A DNA stretch of 64,000 nt from Palleniella intestinalis (GCF_013166595.1 NZ_JABKKG010000004.1:124001-188000); one strand, 5' to 3'. Positions 49,801 to 59,754 are shown, counted from the stretch's first letter. Made by a program: numbers and translations. Notes: generated by a model from the sequence alone, not told the origin.

Positions 49801-51031
49801 CCAGGGTAGCATTCTTTGTGCCGACATAGATGTCGCCGCCCTTTATCGGCTGGCAGATCATGCGCACCTGTTCGCCTTTGTATATCTCGGTGGTGACATT
49901 GCGTGAGACATTTATGCAGCTTATGCCTGTGTACCAGGAACTTACCCATACGTGGTCATCCTTGTCAAGGAACGTGTAGAGTAGGTTGTTCTGCCCTATC
50001 GGTGATGTTCCGCTGTTGCCCGCCCTGAAATTTGTTAGTTCGCCGGTGCGCTTGTTGTACATCAGCAGTCCGCAATGGTCAGTGCTTATCCAGATCAGTC
50101 CGCGCGAGTCCTCCACGACATTGTACCTGAAATTTGCGCTGCTGCCGTCTCGTCCCGGTGCGTTTATGCGGATGACAGCGCCGGTGCGCTTGTCGATGCG
50201 TGTGAGCACGAAATCCTTGTTGTAGAGCCAGCAGTTGCCTTTGTTGTCGGTGCGCAGGTCAGGCCGGTTGTCGTTCATCCATTCGGCAGGGACGGGAGCG
50301 AGCGTGTTTTTCTTTGTGTTGAAGTACATGAAACTGTCATTTCTGCTGCCGCAGACGACAATCCGCCCTGCAATCTCTGTGGCGTTGGTGAATCTGCCAT
50401 GGCGCTCCACTTGCCGGAAGCCTTTTCCGTCAAAGATGAACAGTCCTTTGTCGTTGCCTGCGATGGTCTCGTGGCTGGAGGTTTCGTAAATGAACTGGAA
50501 GTTTCTTGCTGTCTTGTCCTTGAAACTCTTTGCCGACAGAGTGCCGTCATTGCCGGCGGTAATCAGCACTGTCGTGCCGTAGCCATAGAGCCATATCTTT
50601 CTGCCGTCATTCGACATAGCCATCTTTTTGCACTGGAATCCTGTCCCGAGGAGTCCGTTCATGTCAAGGAACTTGTCGGTGCTGAGGTCCAGGCAGTAGC
50701 ATTTCATGTTCATGGTGAGGACCCACAGGTGCCGGTGTGCGTCTTCCATAACCCAGTCGATGCGGTCGTCGTAGATGGAATTCTGTCCATATCCTTGCGG
50801 ATTGAACACTTTCATCGTGTTTCCGTCGTACCGGCACAAGCCGTTGAGAGTGGAGAACCACATGAATCCCTTCTTGTCCTGCGCGATGGAACGGACGAAA
50901 TTGCATGGCAGTCCGTTGTCGGAGGTTATCCGCTTCGAGTATATGGAGAATCCTTGTGCTGTGGTCTGCGCATCCGCGATAAGGGAGAATGCTGCCGCAA
51001 GTAGAAGGATAATTGATTTATGTAAAGGCAT
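46889..51031 (-). CDS. Hybrid two-component system sensor/regulator (HTCS)
   Basis: A 1380-residue one-protein two-component system. Order: signal or first membrane segment (MPLHKSIILLLAAAFSLIADA); periplasmic Reg_prop propeller repeats (about 30-700; several GLWISTDHCGLLMYN- and GNLWVGTNAGV-like blades); Y_Y_Y domain (about 730-800); membrane helix (TWWAYLLYSLFTLAVACYIY); HisKA with His870 in NISHEFRTPLTL; HATPase (NLISNAIKYTPAGG, ADDGLGV); receiver with Asp1173 in LIVSDVMMPG; AraC-type DNA-binding tail (about 1275-1375). It senses an RG-I oligosaccharide and drives this locus, by family analogy. An eight-C run lies in the linker before the receiver. Confidence 0.96.
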   Translation of the reverse strand: MPLHKSIILLLAAAFSLIADAQTTAQGFSIYSKRITSDNGLPCNFVRSIAQDKKGFMWFSTLNGLCRYDGNTMKVFNPQGYGQNSIYDDRIDWVMEDAHRHLWVLTMNMKCYCLDLSTDKFLDMNGLLGTGFQCKKMAMSNDGRKIWLYGYGTTVLITAGNDGTLSAKSFKDKTARNFQFIYETSSHETIAGNDKGLFIFDGKGFRQVERHGRFTNATEIAGRIVVCGSRNDSFMYFNTKKNTLAPVPAEWMNDNRPDLRTDNKGNCWLYNKDFVLTRIDKRTGAVIRINAPGRDGSSANFRYNVVEDSRGLIWISTDHCGLLMYNKRTGELTNFRAGNSGTSPIGQNNLLYTFLDKDDHVWVSSWYTGISCINVSRNVTTEIYKGEQVRMICQPIKGGDIYVGTKNATLDTYDATFSIQKNSEKFPHSVYSVAFDSEGTQWLGLRDGGVIIGDKLYSRQSGNAESLSNDAVFSILRDSKNRMWITTHGGGLNLAVKQKDGTYRFRHFLDKEYNISCARNIVEDNDGNLWVGTNAGVVIANPDRIIDNPDDYLLLSVENNKLRSNLVRMVCKDSKGNIWIAETGKGFAMWNASAHRKKAAGKGKYTLNSIQLEHFGINNGLSSPMVQGFLEDKRGNMWVTTEYGISRFNPVTKSCQTYRFFSDIIYNAYSECAALELANGALLFGKDDGLEIIANPSLLDKNKEKVVDLLFTNISVAEDGKSDLLSLAYSDRLQLEYTDNSFRINFSTMEFPVNGETRYSYWLEGYEKNWSSYDTQAFAEYKNLEPGTYRLHVRAISSQGVAGKESILEITVKPPFYRTWWAYLLYSLFTLAVACYIYRLTKQRYRLRQRIKVERELTDYKLKFFTNISHEFRTPLTLIQSSLETITVNTDIVKQYPQLSIMERSTNRMVRLINQLLEFRKMMNGKLHLALEEDDIIAFVRDIFYTFNLMAEDKKITMTFNTFAEKHVMFFDKSNVDKVVYNLISNAIKYTPAGGNVSLDIQQNNDNTLSIKVADDGLGVPKHKQQELFSRFMQTSFAADSIGVGLNLAMELVKTHHGSLTFEENRPKGSVFTVTLPTDKSVYAAGDFLITAPEKEPEKTTPPNEKNGYLSENLENKLSSLSSCAILVVEDDVDIRNLLQNTLSYYFRTDGAPDGESGLKMALENHYDLIVSDVMMPGINGYELTRRLKQNFETCHIPIILLTALNVPDKYQEGIESGADAYIVKPFSMKLLLARIFNLIEQRNKIRERFSNDLTYNAPVISKNDKDKDFADQMLAIVKKNMANSDFSADDFAAEMHLGRSIFYKKVKGVTGCSPMEYIKKIRMKKAAELLQDTNLTIADVTYKVGISDPFYFSKCFKAQFGMAPSAYQKQFKEGGKKEE
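47723..47730 (-). repeat. Homopolymer run of eight C in the sensor coding strand
   Basis: Plus-strand GGGGGGGG reads as ACTACC-CCC-CCC-AAT in the coding strand, giving TTPPN near residue 1101, between the ATPase and receiver domains. A one-base slip would remove receiver and DNA-binding domains from the protein. Confidence 0.9.
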
Positions 51032-51080
51032 ATTATATATTATAAGGTATAGTATCAGACTGTTTTATTGTTTCTAAACG

Positions 51081-51088
51081 CAAAGTTA
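51081..51088 (-). promoter_or_regulatory. -7 promoter box of the hybrid sensor gene
   Basis: CAAAGTTA reads TAACTTTG on the minus strand, 50 bases before the start at 51031. The -33 region is AT-rich. Confidence 0.6.
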
Positions 51089-51127
51089 CAATATTTTTTT
51101 AATATTTGGAAAAATATACATGCATAT

Positions 51128-51171
51128 TGCACAAATTTGCATATAAAAATGTAAAATGAAAGTTAATTTTG
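51128..51171 (+). promoter_or_regulatory. Promoter and putative regulator site of the first susC
   Basis: TGCACAAA (51128-51135) and TTTGCATA (51136-51143) lie 20 bases before TAATTTTG (51164-51171). The transcript would have a leader of about 215 bases before 51393, in which I see no gene. This accounts for the 361-base divergent gap. Confidence 0.65.
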
Positions 51172-51392
51172 CAACTAAATTTGATGAAAAGCGAAAATTC
51201 ACTAATCACTACAACCTAAAAAGCAATTTAAGAACCAAGAATCCGGCTTTGCAAAAGGTGCGCTGATGTCCTTTGTCGTGGCTGCTCTGCTATGGCATTT
51301 CCTGCTTGTACGGCAAGTCCCGGAGTTGTTTGGCTTTTAATCAGACGCTGATCAGAACAAGACTAACATAAAAATAATTTACAACTAAACTT

Positions 51393-54300
51393 ATGAGCAA
51401 AATCAGACTACTGAACACGAGTGGAGCTTGCAAACTGCCGGCAATGGTGTTGTGCGCTTCCGCTTTGGCGTTTGCTCCCAATATCGGTGTAGTGCCTGCA
51501 AAGGCTGTCACGGGTATCGCTGCACTCCAGCCTGCTGGAGTCATCAACGGTAACGTGGTGGATCCGGCCGGCGAGCCTGTTATCGGAGCGACTGTTTATC
51601 TTGTCAGCGCATCAGGTGCCACATCGGCACAGAACGCTGCCATCACCGACTTTGAAGGAAACTTCTCCATCAAGGCAAAGGCAGGTGACAAACTCAAGAT
51701 TGTGTACATCGGCTACGCTGACCAGATTGTCACTGCCAAGGACAACATGAAAGTGACTCTCAAGGAGGACGCCACCATGCTTCAGGGTGTGGAGGTCGTT
51801 GCCTACGGCACTCAGAAGAAGGTCACTGTGACAGGTGCCATCTCTTCCATAAAGAGTGAGGATCTTGTCCGCACTCCTGTCAGCTCTGTCAACAACGTGC
51901 TGGCGGGACAGCTCTCAGGCGTCACCTCTGTGCAGTTCTCAGGTGAGCCGGGTTCAGATGCTGCCGACATATTCGTGCGTGGTAAGGCTACTTTCGCCGG
52001 CTCTGATGCTGTGAAGCCACTCATCCAGGTGGATGGTGTGGAGCGTGAGATGTGGGACATCGACCCTAACGAAATCGAGAGCGTTACAGTCCTGAAGGAC
52101 GCGTCAGCTACTGCCGTGTTCGGTGTGCGTGGTGCTAACGGTGTAATCCTCATAACCACAAAGCGTGGTAAGGAAGGCAAGGCACGCATCTCAGCAAATG
52201 TCAGCTTCTCAGCTCTCACTCCTACGAAGATGATTGATATGGCGGACTCTTATGAGTATGCAAATTTCTATAACAATATGTTGTCGTACGACGGTGATGC
52301 CCCAATGTTCAGTACAGACATCGTTGAGGCTTTCCGCACGAATTCCGATCCTATCCGCCTGCCAAGTATGCGTTGGACAGATTATATCATGAAGGATGTG
52401 ACGCTCCAGCAGCAGCACAATGTCAACATTTCCGGCGGTAACAACAAGGTGAAGTATTTCCTCTCAGCGGGTATGTTCACTCAGGGTGGCCTGTTCGAGT
52501 CTTTCGGAAGGGATTATGACTTTGACTACAGCTACCAGCGTTTCAACTATCGTGGCAACATCGATATAGATGTCACTCCGACAACAAAGCTCAGTGTGAA
52601 CCTCGCAGGTAAGGTGGATGACAGTACAAAGCCACGTACAGGTCAGGGTGCTTCAGGCATGATTAAGGCTATATATGAGGCATCACCGTTCTCAAGTGCG
52701 GGTTTCGATGAGCAGGGACGTTACATTTATACAAATACAAACCCTGCATATAACACATTCACTATCCCTGAATATGATGATGAAGGTAATGTTGTGCGTG
52801 ATGCAGACGGCAATCCTGTAATTGCAAGTACTAAAACTTCTGTCCTCCCATTCACTGGCAGTGCACCTATGACATACATTATTTATCAGCCGGGTGCTTA
52901 CCATTATAATAACAACCGACTGATGATGGACGTCATCCTTGACCAAAAGCTTGACTTCATCACAAAGGGCTTGTCACTGAAGCTGAAGGGCTCCTACAAC
53001 TCTATCTACGGTGTCACAAAGGAACTTACTGCAAGTACGGCAAGCTATACTCCGGTAATCAGATGGAATCCTGAGACAGCGACTAACGACATGCTGTATC
53101 TGAAGTCAGGTCAGGATACAGACCCTTCTTACAAGCCAAGCACAAGCAAGGGTCGTGACTGGTATGCCGAGGGCTCTCTGAGCTACAGCCGCGCATTCGG
53201 TGAGCATACTGTCAATGCTCTCGCTCTCTACAACCAGAGCAAGACATATTATCCAAAGACTTACTCCGACATTCCCCGTACTTATGTAGGTTTTGTGGGC
53301 CGTGTCACTTATGACTACAAGAATCGCTACATGGCAGAGTTCAACATCGGCTACAACGGTTCTGAGAACTTTGCTCCTGGCAAGCGTTTCGGCTCTTTCC
53401 CTGCAGGCTCTGTGGGATGGCTCATCAGCGACGAGCCTTTCTTCAAGCCTCTCAGCAAGGTCATTTCGTTCATGAAACTGCGTGCTTCATGGGGTCTTGT
53501 AGGTAATGACAAGGTTGGCGGCAGCCGCTTCATGTATCTTGCCGACCCTTACGTTGTCAACGGTGCAGCCCTGATGGAGCGTATGGGCAAGGATGCGAAC
53601 CCTTATGCTTACTATTTCGGTGTCAGCAACATTACGGGCTCCACACAGTACGGTGCCACGGAGCTGGCCAAGAACAATGCCGACGTGACATGGGAGAAGG
53701 CGTTCAAGCAGGACTATGGTGTTGATGTCTACTTCCTCAACGACAAGCTCCGCATATCATACGACTACTTCAAGGAGCACCGTACAGACATCCTGTGGAG
53801 AGACGGGACAGTGCCTTCCTTCCTCGGATTCTCTGTTCCTTACACAAACTTCGGTGTCGTGGACAGCTGGGGACATGAGGTGTCCGTCAACTGGCAGGAC
53901 AAGATAGGCAACGATTTCCGCTACTGGGCGAAGTTCAATCTCTCTTACAACCAGAATGAGATTATCGAGGACCGTCAGGCTCCACAGAACGAGCAGTACA
54001 TGTATACTGCAGGACGCCGCATCGGCAGCCGCTCACTCTATAAGTTCTGGAATTACTACTATGAGGGTTGCGAGGCAGACTATGAGAAGACGTTCGGTCA
54101 GCCATTCCCTGAGCAAATAGTCCAAAACGACCAGTTGAAGCCGGGTGATGCACTCTATGTTGACTTGAACAATGATGGCAAGATTGACACCAACGACATG
54201 AGCCGCGACCTCGGATACACTGACGACCCGGAGTATATGGCAGGTCTCTCTTTCGGATTCTCATACAAAGGATGGTCATTCAACACCCAGTTTACAGGTG

Positions 54301-54719
54301 CATGGAATGTCAGCCGTGTGATTGACGGAACATTCCGCCGTCCATTCTACAATTCTTCTGGTGACAATAAAGGAGGTCTGTTGGTTTACCATCTCGAGAA
54401 CTCTTGGTCACCGGAGAATCCTAATGCGGAATATCCACGCCCGACATTCAGAAGAAAAACCCAGAACTACGACCCACAGTCAACATTATGGGAGAAGGAT
54501 GCCAAGTATCTGCGCTGTAAGACCATGCAGGTGGCTTATGACTTCAGCATGCCTTGGATGAAGAAGTTCGGCATGAACCAGCTGCAGCTTGCTCTCAGTG
54601 CTTACAACCTCTTCACACTCACTCCATACAAGTGGGGCGACCCTGAGGTGAGGGCTTCAAATTCTCCTTCTTATCCGTTGCAGCGTACTTACACTCTGTC
54701 AGTTAAAGTAGGATTCTAA
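51393..54719 (+). CDS. SusC-type TonB-dependent outer membrane importer (first)
   Basis: A 1108-residue outer membrane protein. An export signal (about 1-38) is followed by a carboxypeptidase-regulatory-like domain (about 50-130; INGNVVDPAGEPVIGATVYLV, the SusC hallmark), the plug (about 140-255; QVDGVEREMWDIDPNEIESVTVLKDASATAVFGVRGANGVILITTKRG) and a 22-strand beta barrel ending in LSVKVGF with a terminal Phe. With its SusD partner 11 bases downstream it would import RG-I oligosaccharides using TonB energy. It is the first gene of a plus-strand run of five. Confidence 0.96.
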   Translation: MSKIRLLNTSGACKLPAMVLCASALAFAPNIGVVPAKAVTGIAALQPAGVINGNVVDPAGEPVIGATVYLVSASGATSAQNAAITDFEGNFSIKAKAGDKLKIVYIGYADQIVTAKDNMKVTLKEDATMLQGVEVVAYGTQKKVTVTGAISSIKSEDLVRTPVSSVNNVLAGQLSGVTSVQFSGEPGSDAADIFVRGKATFAGSDAVKPLIQVDGVEREMWDIDPNEIESVTVLKDASATAVFGVRGANGVILITTKRGKEGKARISANVSFSALTPTKMIDMADSYEYANFYNNMLSYDGDAPMFSTDIVEAFRTNSDPIRLPSMRWTDYIMKDVTLQQQHNVNISGGNNKVKYFLSAGMFTQGGLFESFGRDYDFDYSYQRFNYRGNIDIDVTPTTKLSVNLAGKVDDSTKPRTGQGASGMIKAIYEASPFSSAGFDEQGRYIYTNTNPAYNTFTIPEYDDEGNVVRDADGNPVIASTKTSVLPFTGSAPMTYIIYQPGAYHYNNNRLMMDVILDQKLDFITKGLSLKLKGSYNSIYGVTKELTASTASYTPVIRWNPETATNDMLYLKSGQDTDPSYKPSTSKGRDWYAEGSLSYSRAFGEHTVNALALYNQSKTYYPKTYSDIPRTYVGFVGRVTYDYKNRYMAEFNIGYNGSENFAPGKRFGSFPAGSVGWLISDEPFFKPLSKVISFMKLRASWGLVGNDKVGGSRFMYLADPYVVNGAALMERMGKDANPYAYYFGVSNITGSTQYGATELAKNNADVTWEKAFKQDYGVDVYFLNDKLRISYDYFKEHRTDILWRDGTVPSFLGFSVPYTNFGVVDSWGHEVSVNWQDKIGNDFRYWAKFNLSYNQNEIIEDRQAPQNEQYMYTAGRRIGSRSLYKFWNYYYEGCEADYEKTFGQPFPEQIVQNDQLKPGDALYVDLNNDGKIDTNDMSRDLGYTDDPEYMAGLSFGFSYKGWSFNTQFTGAWNVSRVIDGTFRRPFYNSSGDNKGGLLVYHLENSWSPENPNAEYPRPTFRRKTQNYDPQSTLWEKDAKYLRCKTMQVAYDFSMPWMKKFGMNQLQLALSAYNLFTLTPYKWGDPEVRASNSPSYPLQRTYTLSVKVGF

Positions 54720-54730
54720 GCTAATCATAT

Positions 54731-56839
54731 ATGAAGAACAATAAAATGAAAATAAAGAATATATTCAACGGACTGAGTGTCGCAGTTCTTGGAGCTGCAA
54801 TGCTCTCAGCCTGCACCGATGACATAAAGTTCGGCAACGCCTTCATCGAGAAGGCACCGGGTGGAGCGGTCAATGTGGACACTGTGTTCAGCAGTCCTGT
54901 CTATACCCAGCAGTTCCTGAACTCGCTCTATGCGCGTCAGTATTATGGATTGCCATACGCCAACGCCAGCGGTACTCCGAACAGTTCCAACACATATACA
55001 GGAAAGTTTGATGCCTTGACTGACTGCTACCAGCTTCACTGGGGAAGCACAAGGGTTGAAAACTCTTATTATACAGGCAGCCTTAACTCCAACACCACAC
55101 CGCTCATGGGATTCAATGACGACTATGTGTGGGAGGTGGTACGCCTTGGATGGATGCTGATTGAGAACATCGGCCGCGTGCCGGGGCTCTCCGACGCTCA
55201 GAAGAAGAATATGGTTGCTCAGGCTAAATGCCTTATTGCCGAGCGCTATTTCGATCTTTTCCCGCACTATGGAGGCTTGCCGATAATCAGGAACACATAC
55301 ACCGGCAATGAGGGCTCCTACGAAATGTCACGCAGTACAGTCGATGAAACCGTGAAGTTCATGGTTGGGTTGCTTGATGAGGCTATAGAGGGTGATGCTC
55401 TCGTGTGGGCGTATAACGGCAACACTCCGGAGACCAACAGTACCAACGTTGGACGCTGGACAAAAGCCGGAGCAATGGCAATGAAGGCAAAGATTCTTAC
55501 CTTTGCCGCTTCTCCGCTCTTCAACAATGCAAAGCCTTACTATGACGGCTCAAGCGAGGCGGAACAGCAGCATCTCGTATGGTACGGCGACTACCAGAAA
55601 AGCCGCTGGGACGATGCCCTGAAGGCATGCAGGGATTTCTTTGACGAGGTGAAGAAAAACGGCTACTATGGTCTCCGTGAGGCGACAAGCAAGACTCCTG
55701 ACGGCTACCGCCACGCATACCGTATGGGATACATTCTCGATGACAGTCCGGAGGCTCTCCATACCACACGTGTGATTTCAATCTATGGTATCCAGGGTAC
55801 TTACTGCTGGCTCTCATGGGGATGGCAGCAGAACGGCATCAACCGTAACAACTATACTCCTACTCAGGAATATGTGGATATGTTCCCATGGAAGGACGGC
55901 ACACCGTTTGACTGGGACAAGGACTTTGCTGCCGGACGTATAGAAGGCTCTAACGGCAAGTTGTTCTTTAGCTACACACCTATCCGTGGCGGTTTCAAGA
56001 AAGAGGCTTCACGCGACCCTCGTCTCTATGAGAACGCTTTCGTAAACGGTCAGCAGGAACAGCTCGGATGGGAAACCGGCACATCAACCGGTAACGTCTT
56101 TGAGTTCTGGGTTGGCGGCTACCATGCTTCCTCCAATGTGTTGGGAGAGGCAAAGGATAAGGACGGAAAACCAAAGAAGGACGAGAACGGGAACCAAATA
56201 TATGAACCTGTTGAAGCTACTCTGACGATGTGTCCTACCGGATACGGTAATGTGAAATATCTCCTTGATGAGCAGTTCCACCGTAAGGCAGACAACCACT
56301 GGAACGTGGTGACAATGCCGGAGATGTACCTAATCTATGCTGAGTGCCTCGCACAGACAGACAATCTGCCGGAAGCCATCAATCAGGCCAATGTTGTCCG
56401 CAAGCGTGTCGGTCTTGGCTCTCTCACAATGGGACACCCAGAGATTGCTACTAACAAGGATGCTCTGATTGAAGAGATTCTTCGTGAGCGTGCTTGTGAG
56501 CTCGGTCTGACCAACGCCCGCTTCATGGATATGGTTCGCTACAAGCGCACTGACTGGATGACAAAACAGCTCCATGGTCTTGGTATCTTCCGTATGCAGC
56601 AGGGCTCTGACGGAAAGTGGGTACGTGTGACACGCCCATGGCTTGGCGACGACAAGAACAGCGGTACAAAGGAGCCTAACCGCTTCGAGTATCAGAAGTT
56701 TGAGCTGAGCAAGCCTGTACGCCGCGTACTGTGGGGCATGGATCCTGATGACACCGATGTAAGGAAATGGCTCATGTCTCCATTCCCACAGACGGAAATC
56801 AACAAGGGCTATGGTCTTGTCCAGAACCCGGGATGGTGA
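54731..56839 (+). CDS. SusD/RagB family surface glycan-binding lipoprotein (first)
   Basis: A 702-residue lipoprotein with lipobox LSAC (Cys28). The SusD N-terminal segment (AQAKCLIAERYFDLFPHYGGLPIIRNTYTG) and the C-terminal helical part (EMYLIYAECLAQTDNLPEAINQANVVRKRVGL and LIEEILRERACELGLTNARFMDMVRYKRTDW) are typical. Length is above the usual 500-600 residues. It caps the preceding SusC barrel and delivers the sugar ligand. The 11-base gap to susC marks them as a pair. Confidence 0.95.
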   Translation: MKNNKMKIKNIFNGLSVAVLGAAMLSACTDDIKFGNAFIEKAPGGAVNVDTVFSSPVYTQQFLNSLYARQYYGLPYANASGTPNSSNTYTGKFDALTDCYQLHWGSTRVENSYYTGSLNSNTTPLMGFNDDYVWEVVRLGWMLIENIGRVPGLSDAQKKNMVAQAKCLIAERYFDLFPHYGGLPIIRNTYTGNEGSYEMSRSTVDETVKFMVGLLDEAIEGDALVWAYNGNTPETNSTNVGRWTKAGAMAMKAKILTFAASPLFNNAKPYYDGSSEAEQQHLVWYGDYQKSRWDDALKACRDFFDEVKKNGYYGLREATSKTPDGYRHAYRMGYILDDSPEALHTTRVISIYGIQGTYCWLSWGWQQNGINRNNYTPTQEYVDMFPWKDGTPFDWDKDFAAGRIEGSNGKLFFSYTPIRGGFKKEASRDPRLYENAFVNGQQEQLGWETGTSTGNVFEFWVGGYHASSNVLGEAKDKDGKPKKDENGNQIYEPVEATLTMCPTGYGNVKYLLDEQFHRKADNHWNVVTMPEMYLIYAECLAQTDNLPEAINQANVVRKRVGLGSLTMGHPEIATNKDALIEEILRERACELGLTNARFMDMVRYKRTDWMTKQLHGLGIFRMQQGSDGKWVRVTRPWLGDDKNSGTKEPNRFEYQKFELSKPVRRVLWGMDPDDTDVRKWLMSPFPQTEINKGYGLVQNPGW

Positions 56840-56876
56840 TACATTTGATTATTAATGTGCAAGAACTTAGAATTTT

Positions 56877-59732
56877 ATGAAAAATAAGAATATATTGATG
56901 CTTTCACTGCTTGCCGGACTATCTGTTCCGGCAGCAGCACAGCAGGACAGCACAGGCATCGCCTTCGTTGACCAGACCATCGAGGTGGGAGCCAACAAGA
57001 ATTTCTCACGCGAGACCTCAACGGCTGCCGTGTCTGTCATAACAAACAAAAATGTCAACAAGCGTTCGGCAAAGAACATTGGCAACTCTATCCTCGGACA
57101 GGGTAACGGCCTTATCTCATTGCAGGGCGGAGGCACATTTTTTGAGCAGAACCCTACATTCTACATCCGTGGCTTGCAGAGCCTCAGTGTCAGCAGCCCA
57201 TTGGTGCTTGTCGACGGTGTGGAGCGTGACATCAGCTACATCAGTGCCGACGAGGTGGAGGAAGTGCAGATCCTCAAGGATGCTGCTGCCGTTGCCCTCT
57301 ATGGTTACAAAGGCACAAACGGTGCACTGCTCATCAAGACAAAGCGTGGTGAATACAACAGCAAGACTATAAAGTTCACTTATGACCATGAGTTCCGTCA
57401 GATGCTTAACCGCCCTAAGTTCATCGATGGTGCGACTTATGCAAGCGCAATGAACGAGGCTCTGTACAATGAGGGACAGGGACAGTTCGCGAAGTATTCT
57501 GCTGACGAGATTGCCGCTTTCCAGAATGGTACACACCCTTACCAGTATCCAAGTGTCAATTGGGTGGGCGAGACATTCCGCAACCACGCTCTTGACAACC
57601 GCTTAGGGCTTGAGTTCAGCGGTGGTGGTGAGAAGTTCCGCTATTTCACAGCGGCAACCCTTATCTCTGACAAGGGCTTCATCAAGAATCCTGCAATGAA
57701 TGAGGGCTATAACACTCAGGACAAGTACGTTCGTGGTAACATACGCACAAACCTCGACATCGACCTCACTCCAAACACAATGATGAGAGTCAACCTCCTC
57801 GGTATGCTGAGCGAGATGTCACGCCCGGGCAGCAATGTTGATCTTTGGGGAATGATGTACTCAGTGCCTTCAGCTGCTTTCCCTATAAAGAACGAGCACG
57901 GCACATGGGGCGGTTCCAGCACATGGGCAGGAACAAACAACCCAGTAGCTCAGTCAACAGGCGCAGCCTATTACAAGATTCATGAGCGCGCACTGAACCT
58001 CGACGCAGTCCTTGACCAGAAACTCGACTCTTGGACAAAGGGACTCAGCCTGACGGTTAAGGCAAGCTACGACATATATTCCACCCTTTACGAGGACCAC
58101 TCCAAGGAGTATCTCTACGGCTACACTCCTGTGACAGGATGGGCAAACGGTGAACCAGTTCTCGGTGATTACTGGGAAGGTGGCAAGCAGGGAGAGATGG
58201 GTGCAGGCGCAGCTACTGACAAGTACGCTCGTCGTATGACCTTCGGTGCAGGTTTCAACTACAACCGCTCTTTCGGCAAGCACAGCGTCTACAGCCAGTT
58301 GATGTATGGCTACGACTTTGAGGAGACAACAGGTGTCAACACAAAGATTTACCGTCAGAACATCTCTTGGCTCGGTCATTACGCTTACAACAACAAGTAT
58401 ATCGGCGAATTGGCACTCATGGAGTCAGGCTCAAGCCGTCTTGCTCCGGGTACAAAGTGGGCGATGTCTCCAACAGTGTCAGCAGCATGGGTTGCTTCAA
58501 ACGAGAATTTCCTGAAGGATGTCTCCTGGCTTAACTTCCTTAAGCTCCGCGCTTCTTTTGGCGTAATCAGTGCCGACTATCTGCCGGGTGACAACTTGTG
58601 GACATACTACACACAGTCTTACTCAAAAAACGGTACACAGTATCTGTGGGGTGCCGGCTACGACACCAGCGACGGTGCTACAGTGCTTGGTCAGATGGCA
58701 ACCGCAAATCCTTCACACGAGAAGGCGCGCAAGTTCAACATAGGTATCGACGCCACTCTCTTCAAGGGACTGAACATCGAGTTTGACTACTTCAACCAGC
58801 ATCGTTATGATATCTGGGTGAGTGGTGCAGGCGCATTCTCTTCACTCATTGGTTTCGAAGCTCCTTATGTCAATGCAGGTGTGGTTGACCAGTACGGTTT
58901 TGACCTTGCTCTTGACTATACAAAGACCATCGGCGACGTTACATTCAACATCGGCGGAAACATGACCCTCTCAAAGAACGAGATTAAGGAACAGGCAGAA
59001 GAACCAAAGGCTTACGCTAACCTCGTGACCACAGGCAATCCGCTCAATTCCAACTACGGACTTATCGCTGAAGGACTCTTCCGCAACGAAGACTTCGTGT
59101 ATGATAAAGACGGCAACCCTACCGCTCTCGTTGACGGCATCCCTGCACACACCTTCTCACAGGTGCGCCCGGGTGACATCCGCTATAAGGACGTGAACGG
59201 TGACGGCAAGATTGACGCTAACGACAAGACAAAGATTGGTTACAGCTCAACATGTCCTGAACTCTACTACTCTTTCCACCTCGGAGCAGAGTACAAGGGA
59301 CTGGGCTTCACAGCACTCTTCCAGGGCGCAGGTCGCTACACAGCAATGCTAAGCAACTCCGGCTACTACTGGGGACTTGTCAACAATACATCCCTTGCAC
59401 AGTATGTTTATGACAACCGCTGGACAGCAGAGAGCAACGACCCTAACGCTATGTTCCCACGTCTCAGCTCATCCAGCAACGCCAACAACTATCAGGCGAG
59501 CACATTCTGGATGCGCGACCGCTCATTCCTGAAGCTCCGCAACATTGAGGTCTACTACAACCTGCCAAAGGCTGTCATGAAGAAGACCGGTTTCGTGAAC
59601 GCTGCCAAAGTCTATGTCCGTGGCAACGACCTCTTCTGCGCTGACCACATCGAGGGTCGTGACGCTGAGATTCTCGGCAACGGAACTCCTGCCTCACGCA
59701 GCATTGTAGTTGGTGCACAGCTTACTTTCTAA
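56877..59732 (+). CDS. SusC-type TonB-dependent importer (second)
   Basis: A 951-residue outer membrane importer, about 150 residues shorter than the first. After the signal (MKNKNILMLSLLAGLSVPAAAQ) it goes almost directly into the plug (FYIRGLQSLSVSSPLVLVDGVERDISYISADEVEEVQILKDAAAVALYGYKGTNGALLIKTKRG); the regulatory-like domain typical of SusC is missing. The barrel ends SIVVGAQLTF. It pairs with the SusD gene 22 bases downstream. Two different importers suggest uptake of two fragment types from the same glycan. Confidence 0.95.
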   Translation: MKNKNILMLSLLAGLSVPAAAQQDSTGIAFVDQTIEVGANKNFSRETSTAAVSVITNKNVNKRSAKNIGNSILGQGNGLISLQGGGTFFEQNPTFYIRGLQSLSVSSPLVLVDGVERDISYISADEVEEVQILKDAAAVALYGYKGTNGALLIKTKRGEYNSKTIKFTYDHEFRQMLNRPKFIDGATYASAMNEALYNEGQGQFAKYSADEIAAFQNGTHPYQYPSVNWVGETFRNHALDNRLGLEFSGGGEKFRYFTAATLISDKGFIKNPAMNEGYNTQDKYVRGNIRTNLDIDLTPNTMMRVNLLGMLSEMSRPGSNVDLWGMMYSVPSAAFPIKNEHGTWGGSSTWAGTNNPVAQSTGAAYYKIHERALNLDAVLDQKLDSWTKGLSLTVKASYDIYSTLYEDHSKEYLYGYTPVTGWANGEPVLGDYWEGGKQGEMGAGAATDKYARRMTFGAGFNYNRSFGKHSVYSQLMYGYDFEETTGVNTKIYRQNISWLGHYAYNNKYIGELALMESGSSRLAPGTKWAMSPTVSAAWVASNENFLKDVSWLNFLKLRASFGVISADYLPGDNLWTYYTQSYSKNGTQYLWGAGYDTSDGATVLGQMATANPSHEKARKFNIGIDATLFKGLNIEFDYFNQHRYDIWVSGAGAFSSLIGFEAPYVNAGVVDQYGFDLALDYTKTIGDVTFNIGGNMTLSKNEIKEQAEEPKAYANLVTTGNPLNSNYGLIAEGLFRNEDFVYDKDGNPTALVDGIPAHTFSQVRPGDIRYKDVNGDGKIDANDKTKIGYSSTCPELYYSFHLGAEYKGLGFTALFQGAGRYTAMLSNSGYYWGLVNNTSLAQYVYDNRWTAESNDPNAMFPRLSSSSNANNYQASTFWMRDRSFLKLRNIEVYYNLPKAVMKKTGFVNAAKVYVRGNDLFCADHIEGRDAEILGNGTPASRSIVVGAQLTF

Positions 59733-59754
59733 CCCTTAAAACTGAACAACAATT

